A program made the position numbers and the translations under genes. DNA of 64,000 nt from Bradyrhizobium sp. CER78. GTDB lineage: Bacteria > Pseudomonadota > Alphaproteobacteria > Rhizobiales > Xanthobacteraceae. Numbering within the stretch: position 1 is the first letter of the stretch; every line of letters starts with the position of its first letter. Location: positions 186,001-250,000 of the forward strand of contig NZ_JARVWP010000001.1 in NCBI RefSeq assembly GCF_029846235.1, given 5' to 3'. Positions 48,277-56,895 of the stretch are shown here, piece by piece. The notes under the pieces are model-generated. The model was not told where the DNA came from and did not search any database. It saw only the letters and a program-made list of their open reading frames with translations.

Positions 48277-49890
48277 ATGTCCGACCTCGCGCTCTCCTCG
48301 CCGGCTGCGGCGCCCCGCGCAGCAGCCGCAGCGGTCGATCCCAACCGCGCCAGCATGGCCGTCTGGATCTCCATCGTCGCCGCGATGATCGGCGCCTTCA
48401 TGGCGATCCTCAACATCCAGATCACCAACGCCTCGCTGCTCAACATCGAGGGCGGTATCGGCACCGGCGTCGACAACGGCTCCTGGATCTCGACGTCCTA
48501 TCTGATTGGCGAGATCGTGGTGATCCCGCTGACCGACTATCTCAGCCGGGTGTTCTCGTTCCGCAAGATCATCATCTCCTTCGCCACGTTGTTCGCGATC
48601 TTCTCGGTCGCCTGTGCCTTCACCCACGACCTGCCCTCGATGATCGCGATGCGCGGCCTGCAGGGCTTCTTCGGCGGCGTGCTGATCCCGATGGCGTTCA
48701 CGCTCGTCTTCACCAAGCTGCCGAAGGCGCAGCAACCGATCGGACTTGCGATGTTCGCGCTTGCCGTGACGTTTGCGCCCGCGATCGGTCCGACCATCGG
48801 CGGCTACCTGACCGAGAATTACGGCTGGCAGACCATCTTCTTCGTCAACGTAGTCCCGACCGTGGTGATGGTCGGCACCCTCTATCTCACGCTTGAACGG
48901 CAGCCGATGCAGCTGCATCTGCTCCGCGAGGGCGACTGGCTCGGCATCGTCACGATGGCGATCGGCCTGTCGGCGCTGCAGGCCGTGCTCGAGGAAGGCA
49001 ACAAAGATGACTGGTTCGGCTCGCCCTTCATCGTCAAGCTCGCGGTGATCGCAGCGGTCAGCCTCACTTTGTTCGTCTGGATCGAGCTGGTCGTCGAGAA
49101 GCCGCTGCTCCGGCTGCGCCTCTTGACCCAGCGCAGCTTCGGATTCGGCACGATCTCGGCGGTGTTCGTCGGCTTCGCGCTGTTCGGCTCGGTGTACCTG
49201 CTGCCGGCCTATCTCGGCCAGGTGCAGCGCTACAATGCCGAGCAGATCGGCCAGGTGCTGGCCTGGACCGGCCTGCCGCAGCTGATCCTGATCCCGCTGG
49301 TGCCGAAGCTGATGCAGCGCTTCGATGCCCGCTACATCGCGTTCACCGGCATGGCGCTGTTCGCAGTCTCCTCCTTCATGAATATCCAGATGTCGCTCGA
49401 CTATTCCGGCGACCAGTTCTTCTATCCAAACATTGTTCGCGCCGTCGGTCAGGCGATCACGCTGGCGCCGCTGTCCGCCATCAGCCTCGGCAGCGTCGCA
49501 CCGCAGGACGCGCCGGCAGCGTCCGGCATCTCCAACATGATGCGCAACCTCGGCGGCGCGATCGGAACGGCACTGCTGTCGACCATCGTCACCAAGCGCG
49601 AGCAGTTCCACTCCAACATCATCGGCCAGTCGGTTCACCTCGGGCGTGAAGAAGTGCGCACGCGGATCGCCGAGGTCACCAACTACTTCCTGAGCCACGG
49701 CATCTCCGACCCGGCCACCGCGCACAACCAGGCGATCGTGGCAATCGGCAACATCGTGAAGCGCCAGGCGCTGGTGCTGGGCTTCAGCGACGCCTTCGCC
49801 GTCATCGGCATGGTGCTGGTGCTCGCTGCAATTGCGATCGTGTTGACCGGCAAGCCGAAGAACACGGCCGGCGGCGGTGCGGCTCACTAA
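48277..49890 (+). CDS. emrB: DHA2-family multidrug efflux MFS transporter, EmrB type
   Basis: The 537-residue protein has about 14 hydrophobic helices and the DHA2 motif C region TFAPAIGPTIGGYLTENYGW. It begins with a basic/alanine-rich leader before VWISIVAAMIGAFMAILNIQ. With EmrA it should export drugs or hydrophobic acids using the proton gradient. Control by the divergent TetR is inferred from the operator. Confidence 0.92.
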   Translation: MSDLALSSPAAAPRAAAAAVDPNRASMAVWISIVAAMIGAFMAILNIQITNASLLNIEGGIGTGVDNGSWISTSYLIGEIVVIPLTDYLSRVFSFRKIIISFATLFAIFSVACAFTHDLPSMIAMRGLQGFFGGVLIPMAFTLVFTKLPKAQQPIGLAMFALAVTFAPAIGPTIGGYLTENYGWQTIFFVNVVPTVVMVGTLYLTLERQPMQLHLLREGDWLGIVTMAIGLSALQAVLEEGNKDDWFGSPFIVKLAVIAAVSLTLFVWIELVVEKPLLRLRLLTQRSFGFGTISAVFVGFALFGSVYLLPAYLGQVQRYNAEQIGQVLAWTGLPQLILIPLVPKLMQRFDARYIAFTGMALFAVSSFMNIQMSLDYSGDQFFYPNIVRAVGQAITLAPLSAISLGSVAPQDAPAASGISNMMRNLGGAIGTALLSTIVTKREQFHSNIIGQSVHLGREEVRTRIAEVTNYFLSHGISDPATAHNQAIVAIGNIVKRQALVLGFSDAFAVIGMVLVLAAIAIVLTGKPKNTAGGGAAH

Positions 49891-49945
49891 TCCCCGGGGG
49901 CGACGGCCGTAAGCCGCCGTCCACTCAGAATGACAGAACTATCCT

Positions 49946-50032
49946 CGTCATTGCGAGCGAAGCGAAGCAATCCATCTCACCGCATACGCGGAAGTATGGA
50001 TTGCTTCGTCGCTATCGCTCCTCGCAATGACG
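49946..50032. repeat. Palindromic repeat, family B (AAGCGAAGCAATCCAT), copy 2
   Basis: The long arms CGTCATTGCGAGCGAAGCGA and its complement at 50013-50032 enclose AATCCAT/ATGGATT. The sequence matches the family at 25085-25190. It fills the gap between convergent emrB and abmG and could act as a two-way terminator. Confidence 0.8.
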
Positions 50033-50054
50033 GGATGAATAGGCCCACCGCCTC

Positions 50055-51698
50055 TCAGCTAGCCTCGCGCAGCTTGAAGCGCTGGATCTTCCCGGTCTGG
50101 GTTTTCGGCAGCGCCTCGACGAAGGCGATCGCGCGAGGATATTTGTAGGGTGCGATCGTCGCCTTGACGTGATCTTGCAACAGCTTGACCTCGACATCGT
50201 CGCTGCGCGCGCCCTCCTTCAGCACGATGAACGCCGAGACGATCTGTCCCCGCTCCTCGTCAGGTGCACCGATCACGGCGCATTCCGCGACATCGGGATG
50301 TCCGAGCAGCGCCGCCTCGACCTCGGGACCGGCGATGTTGTAGCCCGCCGAGATGATCATGTCGTCGGCGCGCGCCACGAAGGACAGCCGGCCGTTCTCG
50401 TCGCTGACGAAGGCATCGCCGGTGATGTTCCAGCCATCGCGGACATACTTCGTCTGTCTGGAGTCCGCGAGATAGCGGCAACCGGTCGGGCCGCGAACCG
50501 CCAGCTTGCCGACCTGCCCCGGCGGCAACTCGTTCATGTCTTCGTCGACGATTTTTGCCTGGTAGCCGGTCACCGGCGTGCCGGTGGTGCCACCGACGGC
50601 GCTGCCGGTGCGGTTGGTGATGAAGATGTGCAGCAGCTCGGTGCTGCCGATGCCGTCGAGGATCGGCTTGCCGGTCTTCTTGGTCCAGCTCTCGAACACC
50701 GGCGCGGGCAGCGTCTCGCCGGCCGAGACCGCGAGCCGCAGCGACGACAGATCGGCGCCCTTGTCCATCGCGGCCATCATCGCCCGATAGGCGGTCGGCG
50801 CGGTGAAGCAGATCGTCGCCTTGTAGGTCTCGATGATCCGGATCATCTCGCTCGGCGCCGCATTCTCCAGCAATGTCGCGGTGGCGCCGAAGCGCAGCGG
50901 GAAGATCGCGAGCCCGCCGAGACCGAACGTGAACGCGAGCGGCGGCGAGCCGACGAACACATCGTCCGGCGTCACCTTGAGCACTTCCCTGGCATAGCCA
51001 TCCGCGACGATCAGGAGATCGCGGTGGAAGTGCATCGTCGCCTTGGGCTCGCCTGTTGTGCCCGACGTGAAGCCGAGCAGCGCGATGTCGTCGCGGCCGG
51101 TCTTCACCGCATCGAACTTGACCGGCTTGTTCAATGCGATCCGGTCGAGCTCGGCATCGTGGTTTTGCGTGCCGTCGAAATTGACCACCTGCTTGAGGAA
51201 TTTGCTGGTCTTGGCGCAGGCCACCAGTTCGTCGGCGATGCGGCTGTCGGTCAGCGCCAGCGCGATCTCGGCCTTGTCGACGATCTTGGCCAGCTCGCCC
51301 GCGCGCAGCATCGGCATGGTGTTGACGACGACGGCGCCCGCCTTGGTCGCCGCGAGCCAGGCCGCGACCAGCGCCGGGTTGTTGCCCGAGCGGATCAGGA
51401 CGCGATTGCCGGGCTTGACGCCGTAATTCTCCACCAGCGCATGCGCCAGGCGGTTCGACCAGTCGGTCAACTCCTTGTAGGTGCGCTGGCGGCCGTTGCC
51501 GATCAGCGCGATGCGATCACCCATCCCCTGCTCGACGATCCGATCGGTCAATTCGACCGCGGCGTTGAGATAGTCGGGATATTTGAATTCCGGACGGTCG
51601 AGCAGCAGCTGCGGCCATTGCTCTGACGGCGGCAGGTTGCGCCGCGCGAAATCGTCGACATGCCCGGATGGGCCGAGCCCGGGAAATTCACCTGACAT
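50055..51698 (-). CDS. abmG: 2-aminobenzoate (anthranilate)-CoA ligase
   Basis: The 547-residue adenylate-forming enzyme has the AMP-binding motif LLGFTSGTTGEPKATMHFHR, the substrate-side GSTELLHIFITNR and the C-terminal lysine motif LPKTQTGKIQRFKL. It closely resembles ligases that activate benzoate and 2-aminobenzoate in aerobic CoA-type pathways. The choice of anthranilate rests on abmA in the same cluster. GAGGG precedes the ATG at 51698; an ATG at 51719 is less likely. A shared operator lies 89-112 bases upstream. Confidence 0.87.
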   Translation of the reverse strand: MSGEFPGLGPSGHVDDFARRNLPPSEQWPQLLLDRPEFKYPDYLNAAVELTDRIVEQGMGDRIALIGNGRQRTYKELTDWSNRLAHALVENYGVKPGNRVLIRSGNNPALVAAWLAATKAGAVVVNTMPMLRAGELAKIVDKAEIALALTDSRIADELVACAKTSKFLKQVVNFDGTQNHDAELDRIALNKPVKFDAVKTGRDDIALLGFTSGTTGEPKATMHFHRDLLIVADGYAREVLKVTPDDVFVGSPPLAFTFGLGGLAIFPLRFGATATLLENAAPSEMIRIIETYKATICFTAPTAYRAMMAAMDKGADLSSLRLAVSAGETLPAPVFESWTKKTGKPILDGIGSTELLHIFITNRTGSAVGGTTGTPVTGYQAKIVDEDMNELPPGQVGKLAVRGPTGCRYLADSRQTKYVRDGWNITGDAFVSDENGRLSFVARADDMIISAGYNIAGPEVEAALLGHPDVAECAVIGAPDEERGQIVSAFIVLKEGARSDDVEVKLLQDHVKATIAPYKYPRAIAFVEALPKTQTGKIQRFKLREAS

Positions 51699-51786
51699 TC
51701 GATTGCCCTCGCTTTCCATCCAGAAAGGCCAAAGACCAACGTCGAGACGACTGATATCGAGGACGCCCGGCAGCGTTCCAATCATC

Positions 51787-51810
51787 AATCATTTTATACT
51801 TAAAATAATT
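51787..51810. promoter_or_regulatory. MarR-type operator 1, before abmG
   Basis: Contains ATTTTATACTTAAAATAATT (51791-51810), identical over 20 bases to the site before abmA. The arms ATTTTA/TAAAAT are inverted. It lies in the gap between the hydrolase gene and abmG, so abmG should have its own promoter. Confidence 0.7.
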
Positions 51811-51858
51811 TGGCGCAAGGGTAGATGTCGCATGGAAAGCGCCGGCACCCCTCCGAAC

Positions 51859-52674
51859 TTAGATCTGTGTGAGCTGCTTCAGCCGCGCGACCATCGCCGA
51901 GCCCGGGTCGGCGAGCGGTGCGATCGCGGTGAAATGATTGGCGTCGGGCACGATGCCAAACCGCGTTGCAACGCCCGCGCCGCCCCAGACATCGACGATG
52001 GTCCGGCTCTGCCGGTGATATTCGGCGCTCTCGGCGCCACCAACCACCGCATCAAGCGTGGCGCCGATGGGTGCTTTCCAGAGCAGCGGGCTCGCCGCCC
52101 TTGCTGCGTCGCGGTCGAGGCCGAGCGCCTTGTTGATGGTGGTGCCGACCAGCGGCTCGAGCTCGAACAGGCCTGATATCGCGTAAGCAGCCCTGACCAG
52201 ATTGTTAGGCAGCGACGCATCATAGGCCGGCCAATCGGTCGCCAGCATGCATGCGGCAAGATGCCCGCCGGCGGAGTGCCCCGACACGACCAGCGGCCGG
52301 CCGAGCTTCGCCAGCTCGCGGCACGCCGCGCGCATCTCGCCGATGATGTCAGCGACCGAGACGGTGGGGCACAAATCGTAGCTAGGCACCGCGACGCTGA
52401 CGCCGTGGCCGTTGAGGCCGCGCGCACAATGGCTCGAGGACGAGCCGTCCAGCGCCTGCCAGTAACCGCCATGGATGAAGACCACGAGCTGCCCGTCGCT
52501 GTTACCCTCGAACAGATCGATGACGTTGCGGCTGCCCGGGCCATAGGTCAGGCGCCGTGGCGGATGCTGCTCGCGATAGGCCGCAGAGTCCCTCGCCCAG
52601 CCCGCCATGATCGCCGGGTTCTCCGGCACCCGCGCCCGGTTGTTGTACTCGACCTCGTAATCGATCCCGCTCAC
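51859..52674 (-). CDS. Alpha/beta hydrolase, arylformamidase-like
   Basis: The 271-residue hydrolase has the oxyanion motif VVFIHGGYWQALDGSS (HGGYW, typical of kynurenine formamidases) and the nucleophile elbow VSGHSAGGHLAA, with a late PDANHF histidine. Kynurenine formamidase removes formate from N-formylkynurenine, upstream of anthranilate, which fits this cluster. Other aryl esters or amides remain possible. It starts 3 bases after the marR stop. Confidence 0.82.
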   Translation of the reverse strand: MSGIDYEVEYNNRARVPENPAIMAGWARDSAAYREQHPPRRLTYGPGSRNVIDLFEGNSDGQLVVFIHGGYWQALDGSSSSHCARGLNGHGVSVAVPSYDLCPTVSVADIIGEMRAACRELAKLGRPLVVSGHSAGGHLAACMLATDWPAYDASLPNNLVRAAYAISGLFELEPLVGTTINKALGLDRDAARAASPLLWKAPIGATLDAVVGGAESAEYHRQSRTIVDVWGGAGVATRFGIVPDANHFTAIAPLADPGSAMVARLKQLTQI

Positions 52675-52677
52675 GGC

Positions 52678-53172
52678 TTAGGCGGTCCGCGCCTTGGCCG
52701 AGCGCTGGGCCGAGCCCTTCGCCTTGGCAAGCAGCCGCATCAGTTCGCGGATATCCTTCGGCGACAGGTCGCTGAAGACATCGGCGATCCATTTCTCGTG
52801 CTCGGCCGCCATCTTGCGGAACTCGGCGCGGCCGGTCTTTGTCAGCCGGATGAATTGCACGCGGCGGTCGGTTTCCGAGGTGCGGCGATCGAGATGGCCT
52901 GATTCAACCAGGCGCTCGACCAGCCCGGTGACATTGCCGTTCGACACCATCATCCGCTTCGACAGGTCCGACAGCGTCATGCCGTCGGACACCTTGTCGA
53001 GCTGGGCCATCAGGTCGAAGCGCGGTAGCGTGACGTCGAATTTCTCGCGCAGCCGGCTGCGGACCTCGCCTTCGATCAGCGTGGTGCAGGTCAACAGACG
53101 CAGCCACAGCCGGAGCTCGGTGCCGTGATCGTCGGGCAGTTCGACGGCTTTGGTTTCGGAATCGAGGATCAT
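52678..53172 (-). CDS. MarR-family regulator, probable regulator of the anthranilate genes
   Basis: The 164-residue winged-helix protein has MTLSDLSKRMMVSNGNVTGL and the wing TSETDRRVQFIRLTKTG (DxR), typical of MarR regulators of aromatic-acid CoA pathways, which often respond to the CoA thioester. The ATG at 53172 was chosen over a longer frame that enters the operator region. Two operator-like palindromes lie upstream, and related sites precede abmG and abmA. Confidence 0.88.
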   Translation of the reverse strand: MILDSETKAVELPDDHGTELRLWLRLLTCTTLIEGEVRSRLREKFDVTLPRFDLMAQLDKVSDGMTLSDLSKRMMVSNGNVTGLVERLVESGHLDRRTSETDRRVQFIRLTKTGRAEFRKMAAEHEKWIADVFSDLSPKDIRELMRLLAKAKGSAQRSAKARTA

Positions 53173-53210
53173 GCGGCGATCGTGCCTCCGCGGCGGGTTT
53201 CGGTTGGACC

Positions 53211-53234
53211 GATTGCTTTGAGCTTCAAGCAATT
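53211..53234. promoter_or_regulatory. MarR-type operator 2, before marR
   Basis: ATTGCTT and AAGCAAT are inverted arms around TGAGCTTC. On the minus strand it reads AATTGCTTGAAGCTCAAAGC, sharing AATT-N2-TT-N-AAG-N3-AAA with the other three sites. It lies 38 bases before the marR start. Confidence 0.65.
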
Positions 53235-53291
53235 CGCGGCGTCCCGCAAGGACAATTGCGAATCTTGCGGGGAATGCCGGCGCGATCCTGC

Positions 53292-53315
53292 AATTTCTTT
53301 AAACTTCAAGCAATT
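53292..53315. promoter_or_regulatory. MarR-type operator 3, between marR and the binding-protein gene
   Basis: On the minus strand it reads AATTGCTTGAAGTTTAAAGA, then AATT. The first 12 bases are identical to operator 2. It lies about 150 bases before the plus-strand binding-protein gene and could control either direction. Confidence 0.65.
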
Positions 53316-53465
53316 GGCGCGGCGCTTGCATGGCGTGCGACGGCACTTGCAAATTGCGCAACCGGCGGCCTGACGCAATGCCACATCGCTTGCAGCGGTC
53401 GCGCGCGTCAGACTAAGCTGCGGCCAAGCTGGAAAGGCATCAAGACAATGCTTTGGGGGAGTGAC

Positions 53466-54632
53466 ATGAAGCAACTGACAAAACTCATGGGATTGGCGGC
53501 GCTGCTGGGGATCGCGGCGACCCCGGCGGCCGCGCAGGACAAGATCAAGATCGGCGTGCTGGTGACGACCTCGGGACCTGCCGCGGCGCTGGGCCAGCAG
53601 GTCCGCGACGGCTTTGCGCTCGCGGTCAAGGACCTCGGCGGCAAGATGGCCGGTCGCGACGTCGAGATCGTCAACGCCGACGACGAGCTGAAGCCCGACG
53701 CGGCCGTGGTCAAGGTGCGCGGCCTGCTCGAGCGCGACAAGGTCGATTTCGTAGTCGGCCCGATCTTCTCCAACATCCTGCTGGCGATCCATCGCCCGGT
53801 GACCGACAGCAAGACCTTCCTGATCAGCCCGAATGCCGGCCCCTCCAGCTATGCCGGCAAGGAGTGCAATCCGTTCTTCTATGTGACGTCGTACCAGAAC
53901 GACCAGGTGCACGAGATCCTCGGCAAGGTGGCGCAGGACCGCGGCTACAAGCGCGTCTATCTCCTGGTGCCGAACTATCAGGCCGGCCGCGATTCCGTCG
54001 CCGGCTTCAAGCTCGACTACAAGGGCGAGATAACGGAGGAATCCTATACGCCGCTCAACACGCTGGATTTCCAGCCCGAGCTGTCCAAGATCGCCGCGCA
54101 GAAGCCGGACGCGCTGTTCACCTTCATGCCGGGCGGCATGGGCGTGAACCTCGTCAAGCAATACAAGCAGGCCGGCGCCACCGTGCCGGTTCTTTCCGCC
54201 TTCACCGTCGACGAATCCACGCTGCCCGCGCAGCAGGACGCCGCCGTCGGCATGTTCGGCGGCGCCAACTGGGCGCCGAACCTCGACAACCCCCAGAGCA
54301 AGAAATTCGTCGCGGCCTATGAGGCGGCCTATAACGGCGTGCCCGGCACCTATGCCATGCAGGCCTATGACGCGGCGCTGTTGATCGACAGCGCGGTGAA
54401 GGCCGTGAAGGGTGATCTCTCCAACAAGGACGCGGTCGCCGCGGCGCTGAAGAAGGCCGACTTCACCTCGCTGCGCGGTAACTTCAAGTTCAACAACAAC
54501 GGCTATCCGATCCAGGATTTCTACCTCACCAAGGTCGCGAAGCGGCCGGACGGCAAATTCCAGACCGAGATCGTCGAAAAGGTGTTTTCGAACTACGGCG
54601 ACCGCTACGCCAGGGACTGCGCCGCCAAGTAA
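53466..54632 (+). CDS. ABC transporter periplasmic substrate-binding protein (LivK-like, aromatic-acid type)
   Basis: The 388-residue protein has a signal peptide (LMGLAALLGIAATPAAAQ) and a Peripla_BP_6 fold (KIGVLVTTSGPAAALGQQVR; FLISPNAGPSSYAGKECNPF). Members bind aromatic acids as well as amino acids, and anthranilate or a related acid fits the cluster. GGGGAG precedes the ATG at 53466. No permease or ATPase gene is adjacent, so membrane parts must come from elsewhere. Confidence 0.87.
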   Translation: MKQLTKLMGLAALLGIAATPAAAQDKIKIGVLVTTSGPAAALGQQVRDGFALAVKDLGGKMAGRDVEIVNADDELKPDAAVVKVRGLLERDKVDFVVGPIFSNILLAIHRPVTDSKTFLISPNAGPSSYAGKECNPFFYVTSYQNDQVHEILGKVAQDRGYKRVYLLVPNYQAGRDSVAGFKLDYKGEITEESYTPLNTLDFQPELSKIAAQKPDALFTFMPGGMGVNLVKQYKQAGATVPVLSAFTVDESTLPAQQDAAVGMFGGANWAPNLDNPQSKKFVAAYEAAYNGVPGTYAMQAYDAALLIDSAVKAVKGDLSNKDAVAAALKKADFTSLRGNFKFNNNGYPIQDFYLTKVAKRPDGKFQTEIVEKVFSNYGDRYARDCAAK

Positions 54633-54637
54633 GTCAC

Positions 54638-54695
54638 AAAGCGTTTTCAAGCAAAGTGGACACCGGTTCGCGTGAAGCAAACGCGTCAAACAAAA
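54638..54695. repeat. Intergenic repeat, family A, copy 3
   Basis: AAAGCGTTTTCAAGCAAAGT followed by GGACACCGGTTCGCGTGAAG and AACGCGTCAAA is a close match to 18881-18933, in the same orientation. It lies between the binding-protein and cupin genes and directly before the cupin ribosome-binding site. Confidence 0.8.
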
Positions 54696-54706
54696 GAGAG
54701 GGAAAC

Positions 54707-55165
54707 ATGACGATGAAAGACGAGATCGCCGGCATCACCCGCGCCAATGAAGGCATCCAGGGCATTTCCTGGGGCATCCTCGGCCAGACCTACGTGCCGA
54801 AGAGCCGCACCGAACACTCGTTCTCCTGGCACGCCACCTTCCCGCCCGGCACCTTCGTGCCGCCGCACATCCATCCCGACCAGGACGAGTATCTCTATAT
54901 CCTCGAAGGCAAGCTCGACTTCATGCTCGACGGTGCCGACGAATCCGCGACGCCCGGCGACCTGGTGCGCCTGCCGATGGGCAAGCCGCACGGCATCTTC
55001 AACAAGTCGCAGCAGACGGCCAAGACGCTGTTCTGGGTGTCGCCGACGCGCCGGCTCTACGACCTGTTCTGGGCGATCCACAACATGAAGGAACAGAACC
55101 CGGATGACGTGGTGCGGCTCGCCGCCGAGCACAACATCCACTTCCTGCCGCCGCCTCCGGCGTAA
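54707..55165 (+). CDS. Cupin-domain protein of the anthranilate cluster
   Basis: The 152-residue cupin has metal-binding motifs PPHIHPDQDEYLYILEGKLD (HxH...E) and PGDLVRLPMGKPHGIFN (late histidine). GAGAGGG precedes the ATG at 54707. The reaction is unknown; cupins in such clusters may be dioxygenases, isomerases or binders. It follows the binding-protein gene on the same strand after repeat A. Confidence 0.85.
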   Translation: MTMKDEIAGITRANEGIQGISWGILGQTYVPKSRTEHSFSWHATFPPGTFVPPHIHPDQDEYLYILEGKLDFMLDGADESATPGDLVRLPMGKPHGIFNKSQQTAKTLFWVSPTRRLYDLFWAIHNMKEQNPDDVVRLAAEHNIHFLPPPPA

Positions 55166-55223
55166 TCGCCTCCTTGGCTTTGCGGCGCCACCACACGCGC
55201 GCGCCGCAAAGCCGGCTTCTCTC

Positions 55224-55327
55224 CGTCATCCTGAGGAGCGCGCCCTTGCGCGCGTCTCGAAGGATGCACGGCCCCGCTGGTGGCCGTCGACCCTTCGAGA
55301 CGCGCTTCGCGCTCCTCAGGGTGACGG
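55224..55327. repeat. Palindromic repeat, family C, copy 1
   Basis: CGTCATCCTGAGGAGCGCG at the left pairs with CGCGCTCCTCAGGGTGACG at the right; the core contains TCTCGAAGGATGCACGGCC and GGCCGTCGACCCTTCGAGA. A near-identical copy lies in opposite orientation at 56775-56877. Confidence 0.85.
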
Positions 55328-55374
55328 ATTGAACGTTGTCTCCTCATCATGAGGAGCAGTCATGTCGGCTCGAC

Positions 55375-56616
55375 CTACTGCCGCGCCACCACGCGCGCGG
55401 CGAAGCCGGCCTTGGCGGCATAGCCGCGCACGATCGCTTCGCGCGCTTCGTAATTGAGGATGGTGTCGACGTCGGTAAAGCCCTGCGGCGCAAGCTGCTC
55501 GACGGCGTCGATCACGCCCTCCGGGCCGCCGCGGCGGTTGGAGGCGACAATGTCGGCGGTCATCGGCAGCCGCTGCCGCTCATAGGCCGCCAGCGCCTGG
55601 CGCGGATGCTCTGCGCGCGCCAGCATGTCGGCGAGGCAGCGCGCATCGAGAATCGCCTGCGAGGCGCCGTTCGAGCCGACCGGATACATCGGATGCGCGG
55701 CGTCGCCGAGCAGCGTGACGCGGCCGCTCGACCAATACGGCAGCGGATCGCGGTCGCAGCACGGATACTCCCAGAACTCCGGCGTCGCGTTGATCAGGCC
55801 GGTGAAGTCGACCTGCGGAATCGTGAAGCTCGTGACATAGGGCATCATCTCGTCGCGCCGGCCGAGATTGGACCAGCCCTCGCGGCGCGGCGGCGGCGAA
55901 GTGCCATCCCCGATCCGCACCAGCACCGCCCAATTGGTGAGCCGGCTTGCCGGGCTCGAACCCGGCGCGATCGGATAGATCACGGCCTTGGCGTTCAGCC
56001 CGCCGGCGATGATCATCGAGCGTCCGGTCAGGAAGGCCGGCCAGTCGGTGGCGCCGCGCCACAGCATCAGCCCGTTCCAGCACGGCCCGCCCTCGCCCGG
56101 AAACAGCGTCTCGCGCACCTTGGAGTGAATGCCGTCGGCGCCGATCAGGATGTCGCCGCGCGCGGTGTGCACGTGGGCTCCGCTGCGATCGAAGAAATAC
56201 GCCGAGACGCCGCCCTCGTCCTGCGTGAAGGAGCCGAGCCGGCAGCCGGTGCGGATCGCATCCGCGCCGAGCCGGTCGATCACCGCCTGATGGATCACGC
56301 CTTGCAGGCGGCCGCGATGGATCGAGAATTGCGGCACGTCATGGCCGGCATCGAGCCCGCGCTTCTCGTGCCAGACCTGCTGGCCATGCCGCGTCAGGTA
56401 GAACAGCTCATAGGTGCGGATCGCGACGTCGTCGAGCCTGTCGAGCAGGCCAAGCCCCGCCAGCTCGCGGATCGCATGCGGCAATGTGTTGATGCCGACG
56501 CCGAGCTCGCGGATCGTCTCGGACTGTTCGTACAGCTCGCAGCTGATGCCGCGGGAGCGCAGCATCAGCGCAGTGGTGAGGCCTCCAATTCCGCCTCCGA
56601 CGATAATCGCCTTCAT
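55375..56616 (-). CDS. FAD-dependent aromatic-ring monooxygenase (salicylate hydroxylase/PhzS-like)
   Basis: The 413-residue group A flavoprotein has the N-terminal FAD motif AIIVGGGIGGLTTALMLRSR, the middle DILIGADGIHSKVRETLF (DG motif) and the late VTLLGDAAHPMYPVGSNGAS (GD motif). It hydroxylates an aromatic or heteroaromatic ring with NAD(P)H and oxygen; the substrate is unknown. It lies between the cupin gene and the abmA operon and is flanked on both sides by inverted copies of repeat C, so it is probably a separate transcription unit. Confidence 0.88.
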   Translation of the reverse strand: MKAIIVGGGIGGLTTALMLRSRGISCELYEQSETIRELGVGINTLPHAIRELAGLGLLDRLDDVAIRTYELFYLTRHGQQVWHEKRGLDAGHDVPQFSIHRGRLQGVIHQAVIDRLGADAIRTGCRLGSFTQDEGGVSAYFFDRSGAHVHTARGDILIGADGIHSKVRETLFPGEGGPCWNGLMLWRGATDWPAFLTGRSMIIAGGLNAKAVIYPIAPGSSPASRLTNWAVLVRIGDGTSPPPRREGWSNLGRRDEMMPYVTSFTIPQVDFTGLINATPEFWEYPCCDRDPLPYWSSGRVTLLGDAAHPMYPVGSNGASQAILDARCLADMLARAEHPRQALAAYERQRLPMTADIVASNRRGGPEGVIDAVEQLAPQGFTDVDTILNYEAREAIVRGYAAKAGFAARVVARQ

Positions 56617-56774
56617 CGTCCCTTACTCCACTCACAACAGGACGCGTTTACGCTTTCGCCTAGGGTCGCACGCCCGCTTGTCCGGCTGCAAGCGGGTTTG
56701 TCGGCCGCGGCTAGGACCGACCTGCCTTGCTTGGGCTTAGGATTAACGTTCTCACAGCGCTTTCCCATCTGTCC

Positions 56775-56877
56775 CCGTCACCCTGAGGAGCGCGGAACGC
56801 GCGTCTCGAAGGGTCGACGGCCACCAGCCGGGCCGTGCATCCTTCGAGACGCGCTACGCGCTCCTCAGGATGACGGG
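56775..56877. repeat. Palindromic repeat, family C, copy 2 (inverted)
   Basis: The reverse complement matches 55224-55327 nearly base for base, differing mainly in the small loop after the GAGGAGCGCG arm. The rest of the 56617-56895 gap has no gene. Confidence 0.85.
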
Positions 56878-56895
56878 TTTGGCGGTACATCGTCG

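Noticed and set aside
47953..49887. A 644-codon open frame on the minus strand
   Set aside because: It is antisense to emrB; the same effect as for gguB.
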